30,181 nucleotides of DNA, from contig CAYGDY010000018.1 in the NCBI GenBank assembly GCA_964348795.1, forward strand, positions 1 through 30,181. Direction: 5' to 3'. Made by a program: the position numbers and the translations under genes. The stretch is from JADLAT01 sp964348795 (GTDB lineage Bacteria > Pseudomonadota > Alphaproteobacteria > Micavibrionales > Micavibrionaceae). The notes beneath the pieces are model-generated. The model searched no databases and had not been told where the DNA came from. It saw nothing but the letters and a program-made list of their open reading frames with translations. Below, one piece after another: positions 14,249 through 22,757 of the stretch. How positions within the stretch are numbered: position 1 is the first letter of the stretch; the number at the start of each line of letters is the position of its first letter.

Positions 14249-17095
14249 ATGAGTTTTCAAACAAAAGCCATTGTAAGATATGCTGTGATGCCGGAGGTTT
14301 TGCCACGGCTTCGTGCTTTGTTTTTTTCCGGCTTTGGTTATATCGCCTTTCTAATGGCCCAGATTTACTTTACAGTCCGGTTGTTGCCAGCGGGTCATAG
14401 TTATTTGAATCCTGCGAATATTGGAAAATATGGCATACGGCATGTGATTGCCGAGGCTTCCAATAATCTGGTAATAAAACGACAAAATCTGGATCAGTGT
14501 ATTGTTTTTCTGCTGATTTTAACAGGAATCGTGCTGTTGGGGCTTCAGATTGCCCTTGTGGTCACGGGGTTTGTGTTACAGCAAGCCCATGCCGCCTCTA
14601 TTTTTGTGACGCCCAATCCCAATAAGGATATTGCCTATATGTTGCTGGATCAGGTGTTCGGCGTGCCCAGTTTTTTTGGGTCCTGTGTTTCAACGAATGT
14701 TCTGTGCGCCAATGAGACAACAAACCCTGCATTTCCATGGCCTTTCCATCTGGCGCTTCAGAAACTGTTCAGCTTTTATTCCACGGGAATCTTGCTGATT
14801 GGGACGGTTATTATCCTTTATTTTATCGTTGTCGTTCTGGTTGAAACGGCGACAACGGGGCACCCTTTCGGACAACGGTTCAAGAATATGATGGTGCCTG
14901 TCCGGATCGTGGTGGCGGTCGGGTTACTGATTCCATTAAATTATGGTTACAATTCAGGGCAGTTGATTACGCTAGGCGCCGCGAAATACGGTTCGAGTCT
15001 GGCAACAAATGCCTGGATTCAGTACAATAACACGATTTCAGCCAAAATGGGCGCGGGCGCGAATCCGACGGGGGAGAGCGAGAGTTTGATTGGCCTGCCA
15101 AAACCCATGGATACGGGTATGATTGCAGAAGCCATGTCTATCGTGCATACCTGCGCGTTTGCTTACTATATAGAAGATGCTGAAATTACAGGAAAAACAA
15201 AGGACACGCTCCCCGATCCGGTCGGGAATATTGCCAATTACCAGAGCCAAAACAAGGTCAAACCCTATCTGGTCAAGAATGTATCGAGCTGGATGACCGA
15301 TACGAACGAGCGGTTGGCGCTCACGAGTGGTACGACATACGCTGATGCGCTGAAATTTTATGACCGGAGCGATATCGTCATACGGTTTGGCCGTTTTGAT
15401 GATAAGGGGCAACTGTATACAGATTCAACAGGACAGGTCGAACCCACTTGCGGGGATGTGCGTGTCAAGGTTGGTGATCCGAGAGATCAAGCGGGCGCGG
15501 GGACTGGTTACATAGGAACGGTTGCGGTGCAGGAGCTTTTTTTCAATCTGATCCGTGATATCTGGTTTGATACGGCCCGAAACGAGGACTATATTGATTT
15601 TGCAGGACGTTTTTATCTCAAACAGTCCAACAATGATGATTTTTCGCCTTGTGATATGGGGTGTCAGGCGGAAAATCCCTATCTGCCGAAATGCGGTGCA
15701 AAAAAGGAAACGGATGCCTGTCATACGGACGATATTGATCCCAAATGGAAACAAAATGCCTCTGATGTATTACAGACCTATCTCAATGCGGAATTGATCA
15801 ATATCTGGAATCGATACAACCAAGAAGGGCTTGAGCTGGAGATGAAGCCTGAGGTTCTGGAATATGGGTGGGGCGGTGCCGGTATTTGGTTTAACAGTGT
15901 GGCGCAGGTGAACGGGGCTTTTGCTTCTTCGATGTATGATTTTCCTTCGATGGATAAATATCCCAATATGATGGAACGGGTGCGGGCCAAGAAAACCAAG
16001 ACAGATGTCGACAATACGAGTGGGATGTTTGATCCCAATATCGGGGAGGATTCTACAGGTCAGTACGAGGCCAGTGATCCCAATGCCAAGACTCTTGCCA
16101 TCGTTCTGCACAAGGTCCATGAATACTGGAACCGTGATAATAAAAACTCCAAAACAACAGAAAAAGTGGTTACGACAGGTGCGCTCGAAAACGGCATGAA
16201 TATGGTTTTCGGGACAGAAGGTTTGTTTGCCATGACGAGCGAGAATAATCATGTGCACCCGCTGGCCCAGCTTGTCATGCTGGGTAAGGGGCTTGTGGAA
16301 ACCGCGATCAGAAACGTGGCGGGTTCGACAACGGCTTCGGCTTTAGGAGGATTGTTCGGATCTATGGTCCCTTCTGCCGGACCTTTTGCAGAAGTCGTCA
16401 GCAGGTTTGCGCTTTCAACCGCGATTATTGGTCTGACGGCTGGTGTTGTGTTGTATTATGTGGTGCCCTTCCTGCCCTTCCTGTATTTTTATTTTGCTGT
16501 GGGATCATGGATCAAGACCATTTTCGAGGCTATGGTGGGTGTGCCGCTCTGGGCTTTGGCACATTTGCGGCTGAGTGGGGAAGGCCTGCCTGGCGAAGGG
16601 GCTTCCAACGGATATTTTCTGATTTTTGAAATTTTTGTCCGCCCTGTCTTGTCAGTTTTCGGTCTGATTGCGGCTCTGGCCATTTTCGCGGCCGAGGTGC
16701 GAATCCTGCATTTTGTCTGGTCGTTGGTCACTACCAATGTCGGCGGATTTAACGCCGACGCTACGATTGGTCTGGGCGGGGATATCAATTTCAAGCGTTC
16801 TATTATAGACCAGTTTTTCTTTACGGTCTTGTACGCCATGATTGTCTATATGCTGGCGACAACCAGTTTCAAACTGGTTGATAGAATTCCAGATCAGATT
16901 TTACGCTGGATGGGCGCGGGTGTATCGTCCTTCAGCGATATCAATCAGGATTCGATTGAAACAATTACGCGCTATGTTGCCACAGGCGGTTTGACGGCAG
17001 GTCAACAGATTGTAGGCGGCGTGAATCAATTGGGAAGAGGTCTGGGGGGCGCCATTGGACAGACCCTGAATATGGGCGGGCCAAAGGTACCATAG
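14249..17095 (+). CDS. DotA/TraY-family polytopic membrane protein, paralog 1
   Basis: The 948-residue product resembles DotA (Legionella Dot/Icm) and TraY (IncI conjugation), inner-membrane components of type IVB secretion. Hydrophobic segments lie near residues 25-45, 84-110, 174-198, 217-235, 720-755, 788-816 and 856-878, with a hydrophilic central region of about 480 residues. Family blocks include GHPFGQRF (about 204-211) followed by a VGLLIPLNYGYNSGQ stretch, a WALAHL segment near 767, and a C-terminal ILRWMG. Segment 2 ends in AHA (113-115), a signal-peptidase-like site. Four cysteines are shared with the two following paralogs; a further Cys-rich insert is unique to this copy. The in-frame GTG at 14228 is possible, but ATG 14249 aligns the N-terminus with the paralogs. 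It is the first of three tandem copies. Confidence 0.85.
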   Translation: MSFQTKAIVRYAVMPEVLPRLRALFFSGFGYIAFLMAQIYFTVRLLPAGHSYLNPANIGKYGIRHVIAEASNNLVIKRQNLDQCIVFLLILTGIVLLGLQIALVVTGFVLQQAHAASIFVTPNPNKDIAYMLLDQVFGVPSFFGSCVSTNVLCANETTNPAFPWPFHLALQKLFSFYSTGILLIGTVIILYFIVVVLVETATTGHPFGQRFKNMMVPVRIVVAVGLLIPLNYGYNSGQLITLGAAKYGSSLATNAWIQYNNTISAKMGAGANPTGESESLIGLPKPMDTGMIAEAMSIVHTCAFAYYIEDAEITGKTKDTLPDPVGNIANYQSQNKVKPYLVKNVSSWMTDTNERLALTSGTTYADALKFYDRSDIVIRFGRFDDKGQLYTDSTGQVEPTCGDVRVKVGDPRDQAGAGTGYIGTVAVQELFFNLIRDIWFDTARNEDYIDFAGRFYLKQSNNDDFSPCDMGCQAENPYLPKCGAKKETDACHTDDIDPKWKQNASDVLQTYLNAELINIWNRYNQEGLELEMKPEVLEYGWGGAGIWFNSVAQVNGAFASSMYDFPSMDKYPNMMERVRAKKTKTDVDNTSGMFDPNIGEDSTGQYEASDPNAKTLAIVLHKVHEYWNRDNKNSKTTEKVVTTGALENGMNMVFGTEGLFAMTSENNHVHPLAQLVMLGKGLVETAIRNVAGSTTASALGGLFGSMVPSAGPFAEVVSRFALSTAIIGLTAGVVLYYVVPFLPFLYFYFAVGSWIKTIFEAMVGVPLWALAHLRLSGEGLPGEGASNGYFLIFEIFVRPVLSVFGLIAALAIFAAEVRILHFVWSLVTTNVGGFNADATIGLGGDINFKRSIIDQFFFTVLYAMIVYMLATTSFKLVDRIPDQILRWMGAGVSSFSDINQDSIETITRYVATGGLTAGQQIVGGVNQLGRGLGGAIGQTLNMGGPKVP

Positions 17096-17117
17096 AGAAT
17101 AAAGGTTTGAGGGAATA

Positions 17118-19922
17118 ATGCATATAACACGCAAAGATTTTATTCGGTATGCGATTTTACCCGGGTTTCGGTCGCGGTTCTCTGATCTGTTTGGGTCGGG
17201 GTTTCAGTATATTCCCTATTTTCTGGCGCTGGTGTTTGCCGCTGTGCGTTTGCTTCCGCCCTCCCACCCTTATTGTAGTCCAGCAAATGTGGGGCGGTTT
17301 GGTTTGACCCATGTATTGGCGGAATCCTCCAGAAATATTGTGTTTTCGTGGCGGAATATTGATCAAATCCTGTTATTTGGCAGTGTGCTGGTCGGGCTTG
17401 TGATTGTCGCGTTTCAAATGTGTTTTTTTATCATGGCCTTGTTTATCCAGCCCGTGATGGCGGCGGTCGCCTTGCCCACAAATTTTTCCGGCTTTTTTAT
17501 CACGCCCGCCGCTACGCGGGCGCAGGATCTGGCGGGGATCATGCTGGAGCTTGTGTTCGGCGTGCCCAATATCTTTTATTCGTGTATCTCGGATATGGGT
17601 GTGGTCTGTCACAATGCGGATGGGGCCAATATTACAAGCTCTAACGGGCAAAAATGGGCGATGGAGCCCGATGCCTTTCCTATGCCGCTCCACGAGGGAT
17701 TGCACCAGATGTTCCAGCTTTACAGTCTGGGCTTGCTGGTGGTGGGAGCTTTTATCACAGCGTATTTCATTGCTATGATCGTGCTTGAAACGGCAGAAAG
17801 CGGGACACCCTTTGGAAGACGCTACAACAGAATCTGGGCCCCCATCCGTTTTGTGGTGGCGTTTGGGTTATTGGTGCCTGTGGGGTATGGGCTGAACTCT
17901 TCCCAGTATCTTGTGCTCTATGCGGCAAAATTCGGGTCAGGTTTTGCCACGAATGGCTGGAATCTCTTTAATGCGGTTTTGCTGGATGAAGCTGGTGCGG
18001 CAGTCAAAAGTCTGGCTTCTACGGAGGACACATCGGGCCAAAGTCTGGTGGCACAACCCAATCCGCCGGAAGTCGGGACATTGTTGCAATTTATGTTTGT
18101 CGCCAAAACCTGCGCGGAGATGGAAGATGCCGCGAACAAGAATGCGGGAAATGGGGCAAAGGCCATCCAGCCCTTTGTCGTGGATAATATTTTTCGCTTG
18201 CCAAACAATAATTTGCCGATTGCACAGGGGACGACCTATCAAAATTTTATTAATTTTGCCGATGGCAGGGATCAGGTCATTATCCGCTTTGGCCGTGAAG
18301 ACAAGGAAAAATACGCGAACTATATGGGGCATGTGGCTCCCATCTGCGGGGAAATGACGTTTAAACTTGCAGATCCTCGCCCTGCTACGCCGGTCAATCC
18401 CGGGGACAAGCCTGCGGAAAAAGGTGTGGCGACCATGCAAGAGTACTACTTTGTTATTCTCAAAGAGCTATGGTACGACACCTTTACGGATAGTTTCGGG
18501 ATCGGAGAAAATTACCCTCAAAATTACGTCAAAAAATATTCCAAATATAATCAGGACGTAAATGCGGCCATGCCCGGGCCAGACTATAAACAGGAGTTGC
18601 AGGATTTTTATGCGAACGATCTGCGCGGCGCTATGACTGGGGAAGATGTGAATGGCTTGTTTAGTCTCTTTGGTGGAGGCCCCCCGAACGCTCTTAAGGA
18701 AATGCAAGACTCCGGTCGCTGGAATGTTGATAAAAACCTGAAGGAAAAAGGCTGGGCGGGGGCCGCGATCTGGTATAATAAAATTGCAGAAATGAACGGG
18801 AATTTTATTACGGCTGTGCTGAATATCCCGATCCCTGTGCGCTATCCGGCGGTGATGGAACAGGTCTACGAAAAAAAGCGCCAGCACGAACAAAATATCA
18901 CCTTTAACCAGCGTTTCAATCCGGCAATGCAATCCAAGGACGCGCCTGGCAAAGAGGCTGTGGACAGTGAAAAGGCCCTCGTGTACTGGAAAGCCTTTGA
19001 TTACTGGCAACAGGGGGATTCGGCCACAACGGCCCACTCCGCACCCACTGGCAATGCTGTGGTGGATATCATGAACAGTTTGATGGGGACGGAAGGCCTG
19101 TTCGATATGCGCCGCAATACCAATGTGCATCCGCTGGCGCTCCTTGCGGGTGTTGGAAAATCTCTGATCGAGGCGGCTGTCCGTAACCTGACTTATGCCG
19201 CTGTAGGGGGAGCGGCTGGAGCGGGTCTGTCTACGATCAGTGCTTTCTTTGGCGCAACGGCCTCTGTCTTTTCAGGCTTTCTGGTGACCATTGCTATGGT
19301 GGCTATTACGGCGGGTTTTATTCTGTTCTATGTCGTTCCGCTTTTGCCTTTCATTTATTTTTTCTTTGCCTTCGGAGGCTGGGTGAAGGCGATATTTGAG
19401 GCCATGGTGGGTGCGCCCCTTTGGGCTTTGGCGCATTTGCGGATTGATGGGAACGGGCTTTCGGGTCAGGCCGCGCTCAGTGGATATATGATGATCTTCG
19501 AGATTTTCCTGCGGCCCATTTTGATGGTGTTTGGCTTGATTGCCAGCATCTCGATTTTTGCCGCGCTGGTGAGTGTCCTGAACCAGATTTTCGATCTGGT
19601 CACGATGAACGTCGGCGGGTTTGACGTGAAGGGGGAAATGAATGGTGACGTCGCTTCAAAATTATCTTCCATGCGCTCGGCGGTGGATGAGTTTTTCTAT
19701 ACAATTATCTATACCATTATTGTCTATATGATGGGGATGGCATCGTTCAAACTGATTGATGCCATTCCGGGGACCATTTTGCGGTGGATGGGCCAGTCTG
19801 TGACCACCTTCAGCGATGGACGCGAGAATTCCGCTGAAGGGCTGACCGGTATGGCCAGTGTTGGTTCACAACAGGTTATGGGGCAATTGGGTGGCGGCCT
19901 TCGTAATCTTTTGAAAAAATAA
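17118..19922 (+). CDS. DotA/TraY-family polytopic membrane protein, paralog 2
   Basis: This 934-residue protein has the same architecture as its two neighbours. The N-terminal extension begins MHITRKDFIRYAILPG, and the second hydrophobic segment ends in VMA-A (113-116). A GTPFGRRYNRIWAPIRFVV block follows with a GYGLNSSQY segment, then a large central region and C-terminal membrane helices with PLWALAHLR and ILRWMG. The pairs C...C in CISDMGVVC, the Cys in KTCAEM and the Cys in PICGEM are conserved, while the extra cysteines of paralogs 1 and 3 are absent. It starts 22 bases after paralog 1 with GAGGGA as ribosome-binding site, and its stop is 0-30 bases from the start of paralog 3, so the three are surely one transcription unit. 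No ATPase, lipoprotein or coupling-protein gene is nearby, so its role in secretion is not shown. Confidence 0.86.
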   Translation: MHITRKDFIRYAILPGFRSRFSDLFGSGFQYIPYFLALVFAAVRLLPPSHPYCSPANVGRFGLTHVLAESSRNIVFSWRNIDQILLFGSVLVGLVIVAFQMCFFIMALFIQPVMAAVALPTNFSGFFITPAATRAQDLAGIMLELVFGVPNIFYSCISDMGVVCHNADGANITSSNGQKWAMEPDAFPMPLHEGLHQMFQLYSLGLLVVGAFITAYFIAMIVLETAESGTPFGRRYNRIWAPIRFVVAFGLLVPVGYGLNSSQYLVLYAAKFGSGFATNGWNLFNAVLLDEAGAAVKSLASTEDTSGQSLVAQPNPPEVGTLLQFMFVAKTCAEMEDAANKNAGNGAKAIQPFVVDNIFRLPNNNLPIAQGTTYQNFINFADGRDQVIIRFGREDKEKYANYMGHVAPICGEMTFKLADPRPATPVNPGDKPAEKGVATMQEYYFVILKELWYDTFTDSFGIGENYPQNYVKKYSKYNQDVNAAMPGPDYKQELQDFYANDLRGAMTGEDVNGLFSLFGGGPPNALKEMQDSGRWNVDKNLKEKGWAGAAIWYNKIAEMNGNFITAVLNIPIPVRYPAVMEQVYEKKRQHEQNITFNQRFNPAMQSKDAPGKEAVDSEKALVYWKAFDYWQQGDSATTAHSAPTGNAVVDIMNSLMGTEGLFDMRRNTNVHPLALLAGVGKSLIEAAVRNLTYAAVGGAAGAGLSTISAFFGATASVFSGFLVTIAMVAITAGFILFYVVPLLPFIYFFFAFGGWVKAIFEAMVGAPLWALAHLRIDGNGLSGQAALSGYMMIFEIFLRPILMVFGLIASISIFAALVSVLNQIFDLVTMNVGGFDVKGEMNGDVASKLSSMRSAVDEFFYTIIYTIIVYMMGMASFKLIDAIPGTILRWMGQSVTTFSDGRENSAEGLTGMASVGSQQVMGQLGGGLRNLLKK

Positions 19923-19952
19923 GTGTCATTAAAAACAGGTGTACGGTTTGGA

Positions 19953-22736
19953 ATGTCGACAGGGACAAGAGTTTTGAAATATGCAATATTGCCCGGGTTT
20001 TTCCCCCGTGTGATGGATATTTTCAAGTCCGGTTTTGTTCATATCGCTTATATGATGGCCGTGATCTATTACAATGTCCGGCTTTTGCCCAAGGGCCACC
20101 CCTATCTTGATCCGAGAAATATGGGGCGGTACGGGATGCGGCATGTGATCGCCGAAGCGTCCCGCAATCTGGTTTTCAAACGGCAAAATCTTGATCAGAT
20201 TTTTGTGTTTTTTTTGCTCTTGACGGGTGTGGTTTTGCTGTTCTTTCAGTTTTTTCTGGTGATTGTCGCGTTTGTGGCTGAAAATCCGGCCTATGCCTTG
20301 CCTTTTGTCGATGTTCTTTCAAATCCCAATGCCAATACAGGTTCTTTGGGCCCCACGCAAGATCTGGCTTTTATCCTGATGGATCGGATTTTTGGAATCA
20401 AGGGGATCTTTAACTCCTGTATTTCGGATACCTCGGCCGCAGGCCTGTGCAGGGACTTGCAAGGCAACCCCCTCCCCGATGAAGTCTCGACCTATCCCTT
20501 TCCCTTTCATCTGGCGCTTCACAAATTTTTGCAGTTTTATTCGTACGGCATTTTTCTGGTTTCTGTTTTTATCCTGATCTATTTTGTCGTGACGGTGATT
20601 GCCGAAACGGCACAAACTGGCACGCCTTTCGGACAGCGCTTCAACCGCGCGTGGGTTCCGATCCGCTTGATCGTCTTTTTTGCGCTTCTGGTGCCCATGA
20701 ATATCGGGGGGGATAACGAGGGCCTGAACGGTGCGCAACTCATTACATTTCGTATCGTCAAGATGGGATCCAATTTTGCAACGAATGGCTGGAGCTATTT
20801 TAACAGGAATGGCGGGGGGAGCAAGACATCCAATAACGCCATGAGCCAGCAACAAGATATTGTGGCCCAACCCAATATCCCCGAAGTCAATGGGTTATTA
20901 CAGGCCATGTATGTGGCCAATACATGCCGTGCCGCTTATGCGCTGGGCTATGGGGAAACAGTGGATGGTTATATTATCAGAACGCCGCCGCCCGATTCCA
21001 TTATTCCTGGTCTGGGTGGTCTGGGGCTTACACCCGATGCTATCGAATTTAACACAACAAACTTCAAACAGGCCCTCGATTTTTCCTACAATGGAAACAT
21101 TACAATCCGTTTTGGTGTTTTGGGGAAAGAAAATCCCTTAAAAGCAGGTGTTTTGGATGAAGAATACAACCAGTACAAGGGCAATGTAAAGCCATTATGC
21201 GGGGATATTACCCTTCAGACGGTTGCCGTGACAGAACCCGGATCACAGAAAATTCAGGAAGAATACTATAATATTCTTCGCCAGATGTGGAACGACAGGG
21301 ATTTTAGACAACAAGCCGAATGTCAGGTCAAGGTCCATACCCAGTATTCACAGGATCCAGGCTGTACGCCTTTGCCGGATAATGATTTTGCCGCTGACAA
21401 GATCACCACATACACCCAGAAAGTCCAGTCTGCTGTCAACAAGGGGATCGCGGAACAAAGAGCCAAAGGAGATTTCGGGGTCCCTAAGGAACTGATCGAA
21501 CGGGGCTGGGCAGGGGGTGGTTTGTGGTATAACCGGATTGCGGCCATGAATGGTGCAGTGACATCTGCCACGCTGAATTTGCCACACCCTTCAAAACAAC
21601 CCCTCTTGATGGAAACGGCGGTCAATAGTAACCGGAAGCAGAACAAAAGCCTGACGGCGGACCAGCAATTCAACCAGAATATGGCCGATTCCAATGGGAC
21701 CAACGTGCTATTGGAAGTGAGCGACAAAGATCGCGAACTCTTGATCCCGATGACGCATTCCTTTGATTTCTGGGCCCAGAACGGCGCACAGCAAGGAAGT
21801 GCGTATTCCAATCCCACAGGAAATGTAGTCATTGATTATATGAACAATATTCTGGGAACAAGCGGACTTTATGATATGCGTAAAAATACGAAAGTACATC
21901 CTCTGGCCCAGCTGAGCGCATTGGGCAAGGGCATGATAGATTCCGCGATTACAAATGTAGCCATTGCAACGGCGGGCGCTGTGGGCGGGAGTGCCGGCAG
22001 TTTACTGGGCCCTTTCCTCAGTGGAACGGCCACGGCGGCTTCGGGCTTTTTATTTGCGGTTGTGGCGGCGACTCTATCGATCGGGATATTGCTGTACTAT
22101 GTCCTGCCTTTCATGCCTTTTATTTATTTTATGTTTGCGGTCAGTGGCTGGGTCAAAAGTATTTTTGAGGCCGTTGTGGCCATGCCGTTATGGGCTTTGG
22201 GTCATCTGCGGATTGATGGAGAAGGCTTGTCGGGGCCAGGGGCCTTGAACGGATATTTTCTGCTACTGGAAATTTTTCTACGCCCGATTTTGACATTATT
22301 CGGATTATTGGCCAGTATCAGCATTTTTGCCGCGCTGGTGTCTGTTCTCAATCAGATTTTTGATCTGGTTGTCGCCAATGTAGGAGGTTTTGACCATCAA
22401 CTGGAATCAAGTGTTGCCGCAGGAAAAGGACCGGCCGGTGTCACGGAAAAACTGGAATTTGCCAAAAGCACGATTGATGAATTTTTCTATACCTGTATGT
22501 ATGCGGTGATTTGCTACATGATGGGGCTGTCTTCTTTCAAGCTGGTGGATCAGGTGCCCAATCATATCCTGCGTTGGATGGGGATGGCGGGTCTTTCAAC
22601 ATTTCAGGAGAATGCCGGTGATCCGGCTGGTCAGCTGGCGGGGAGGGTGTATCAGGGCACCGAGCTTTTCAAACAGCAAATGGCTGAACAAGCCGATGGG
22701 ATGGGTGGAAATCTCGCTTTGTTGACGTTGAGATAA
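19953..22736 (+). CDS. DotA/TraY-family polytopic membrane protein, paralog 3
   Basis: This third tandem copy has 927 residues. It has the N-terminal TRVLKYAILPGF, a second hydrophobic segment ending in AYA (113-115), GTPFGQRFNRAWVPIRLIV, the central GWAGGGLWYNRIAAMNG block shared with the other copies, PLWALGHLRIDG, and C-terminal ILRWMG. The conserved cysteines are in CISDTSAAGLC, NTCRAAY and PLCGDI; two further cysteines (in AECQV and DPGCTP) are particular to this copy. An in-frame GTG at 19923 directly abuts the stop of paralog 2, but ATG 19953 matches the N-termini of the other two and puts the cleavage-like site at the same residue numbers. It ends in a hairpin shared with the end of hemY. 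Confidence 0.86.
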   Translation: MSTGTRVLKYAILPGFFPRVMDIFKSGFVHIAYMMAVIYYNVRLLPKGHPYLDPRNMGRYGMRHVIAEASRNLVFKRQNLDQIFVFFLLLTGVVLLFFQFFLVIVAFVAENPAYALPFVDVLSNPNANTGSLGPTQDLAFILMDRIFGIKGIFNSCISDTSAAGLCRDLQGNPLPDEVSTYPFPFHLALHKFLQFYSYGIFLVSVFILIYFVVTVIAETAQTGTPFGQRFNRAWVPIRLIVFFALLVPMNIGGDNEGLNGAQLITFRIVKMGSNFATNGWSYFNRNGGGSKTSNNAMSQQQDIVAQPNIPEVNGLLQAMYVANTCRAAYALGYGETVDGYIIRTPPPDSIIPGLGGLGLTPDAIEFNTTNFKQALDFSYNGNITIRFGVLGKENPLKAGVLDEEYNQYKGNVKPLCGDITLQTVAVTEPGSQKIQEEYYNILRQMWNDRDFRQQAECQVKVHTQYSQDPGCTPLPDNDFAADKITTYTQKVQSAVNKGIAEQRAKGDFGVPKELIERGWAGGGLWYNRIAAMNGAVTSATLNLPHPSKQPLLMETAVNSNRKQNKSLTADQQFNQNMADSNGTNVLLEVSDKDRELLIPMTHSFDFWAQNGAQQGSAYSNPTGNVVIDYMNNILGTSGLYDMRKNTKVHPLAQLSALGKGMIDSAITNVAIATAGAVGGSAGSLLGPFLSGTATAASGFLFAVVAATLSIGILLYYVLPFMPFIYFMFAVSGWVKSIFEAVVAMPLWALGHLRIDGEGLSGPGALNGYFLLLEIFLRPILTLFGLLASISIFAALVSVLNQIFDLVVANVGGFDHQLESSVAAGKGPAGVTEKLEFAKSTIDEFFYTCMYAVICYMMGLSSFKLVDQVPNHILRWMGMAGLSTFQENAGDPAGQLAGRVYQGTELFKQQMAEQADGMGGNLALLTLR

Positions 22737-22757
22737 GGGGCCACCACAGCCCCTTAT
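22733..22757. terminator. Hairpin between the ends of paralog 3 and hemY
   Basis: A 9-bp perfect stem, ATAAGGGGC (22733-22741) with GCCCCTTAT (22749-22757), encloses a seven-base loop and includes the stop codons of both convergent genes. A T-rich tail is weak on both strands, so it could be a bidirectional terminator or only an RNA 3'-end barrier. Confidence 0.5.

Noticed and set aside
18468..19130. Open frame of 220 codons on the minus strand inside DotA/TraY paralog 2
   Set aside because: Antisense to a conserved region of the paralogs; no ribosome-binding site and no recognisable fold.
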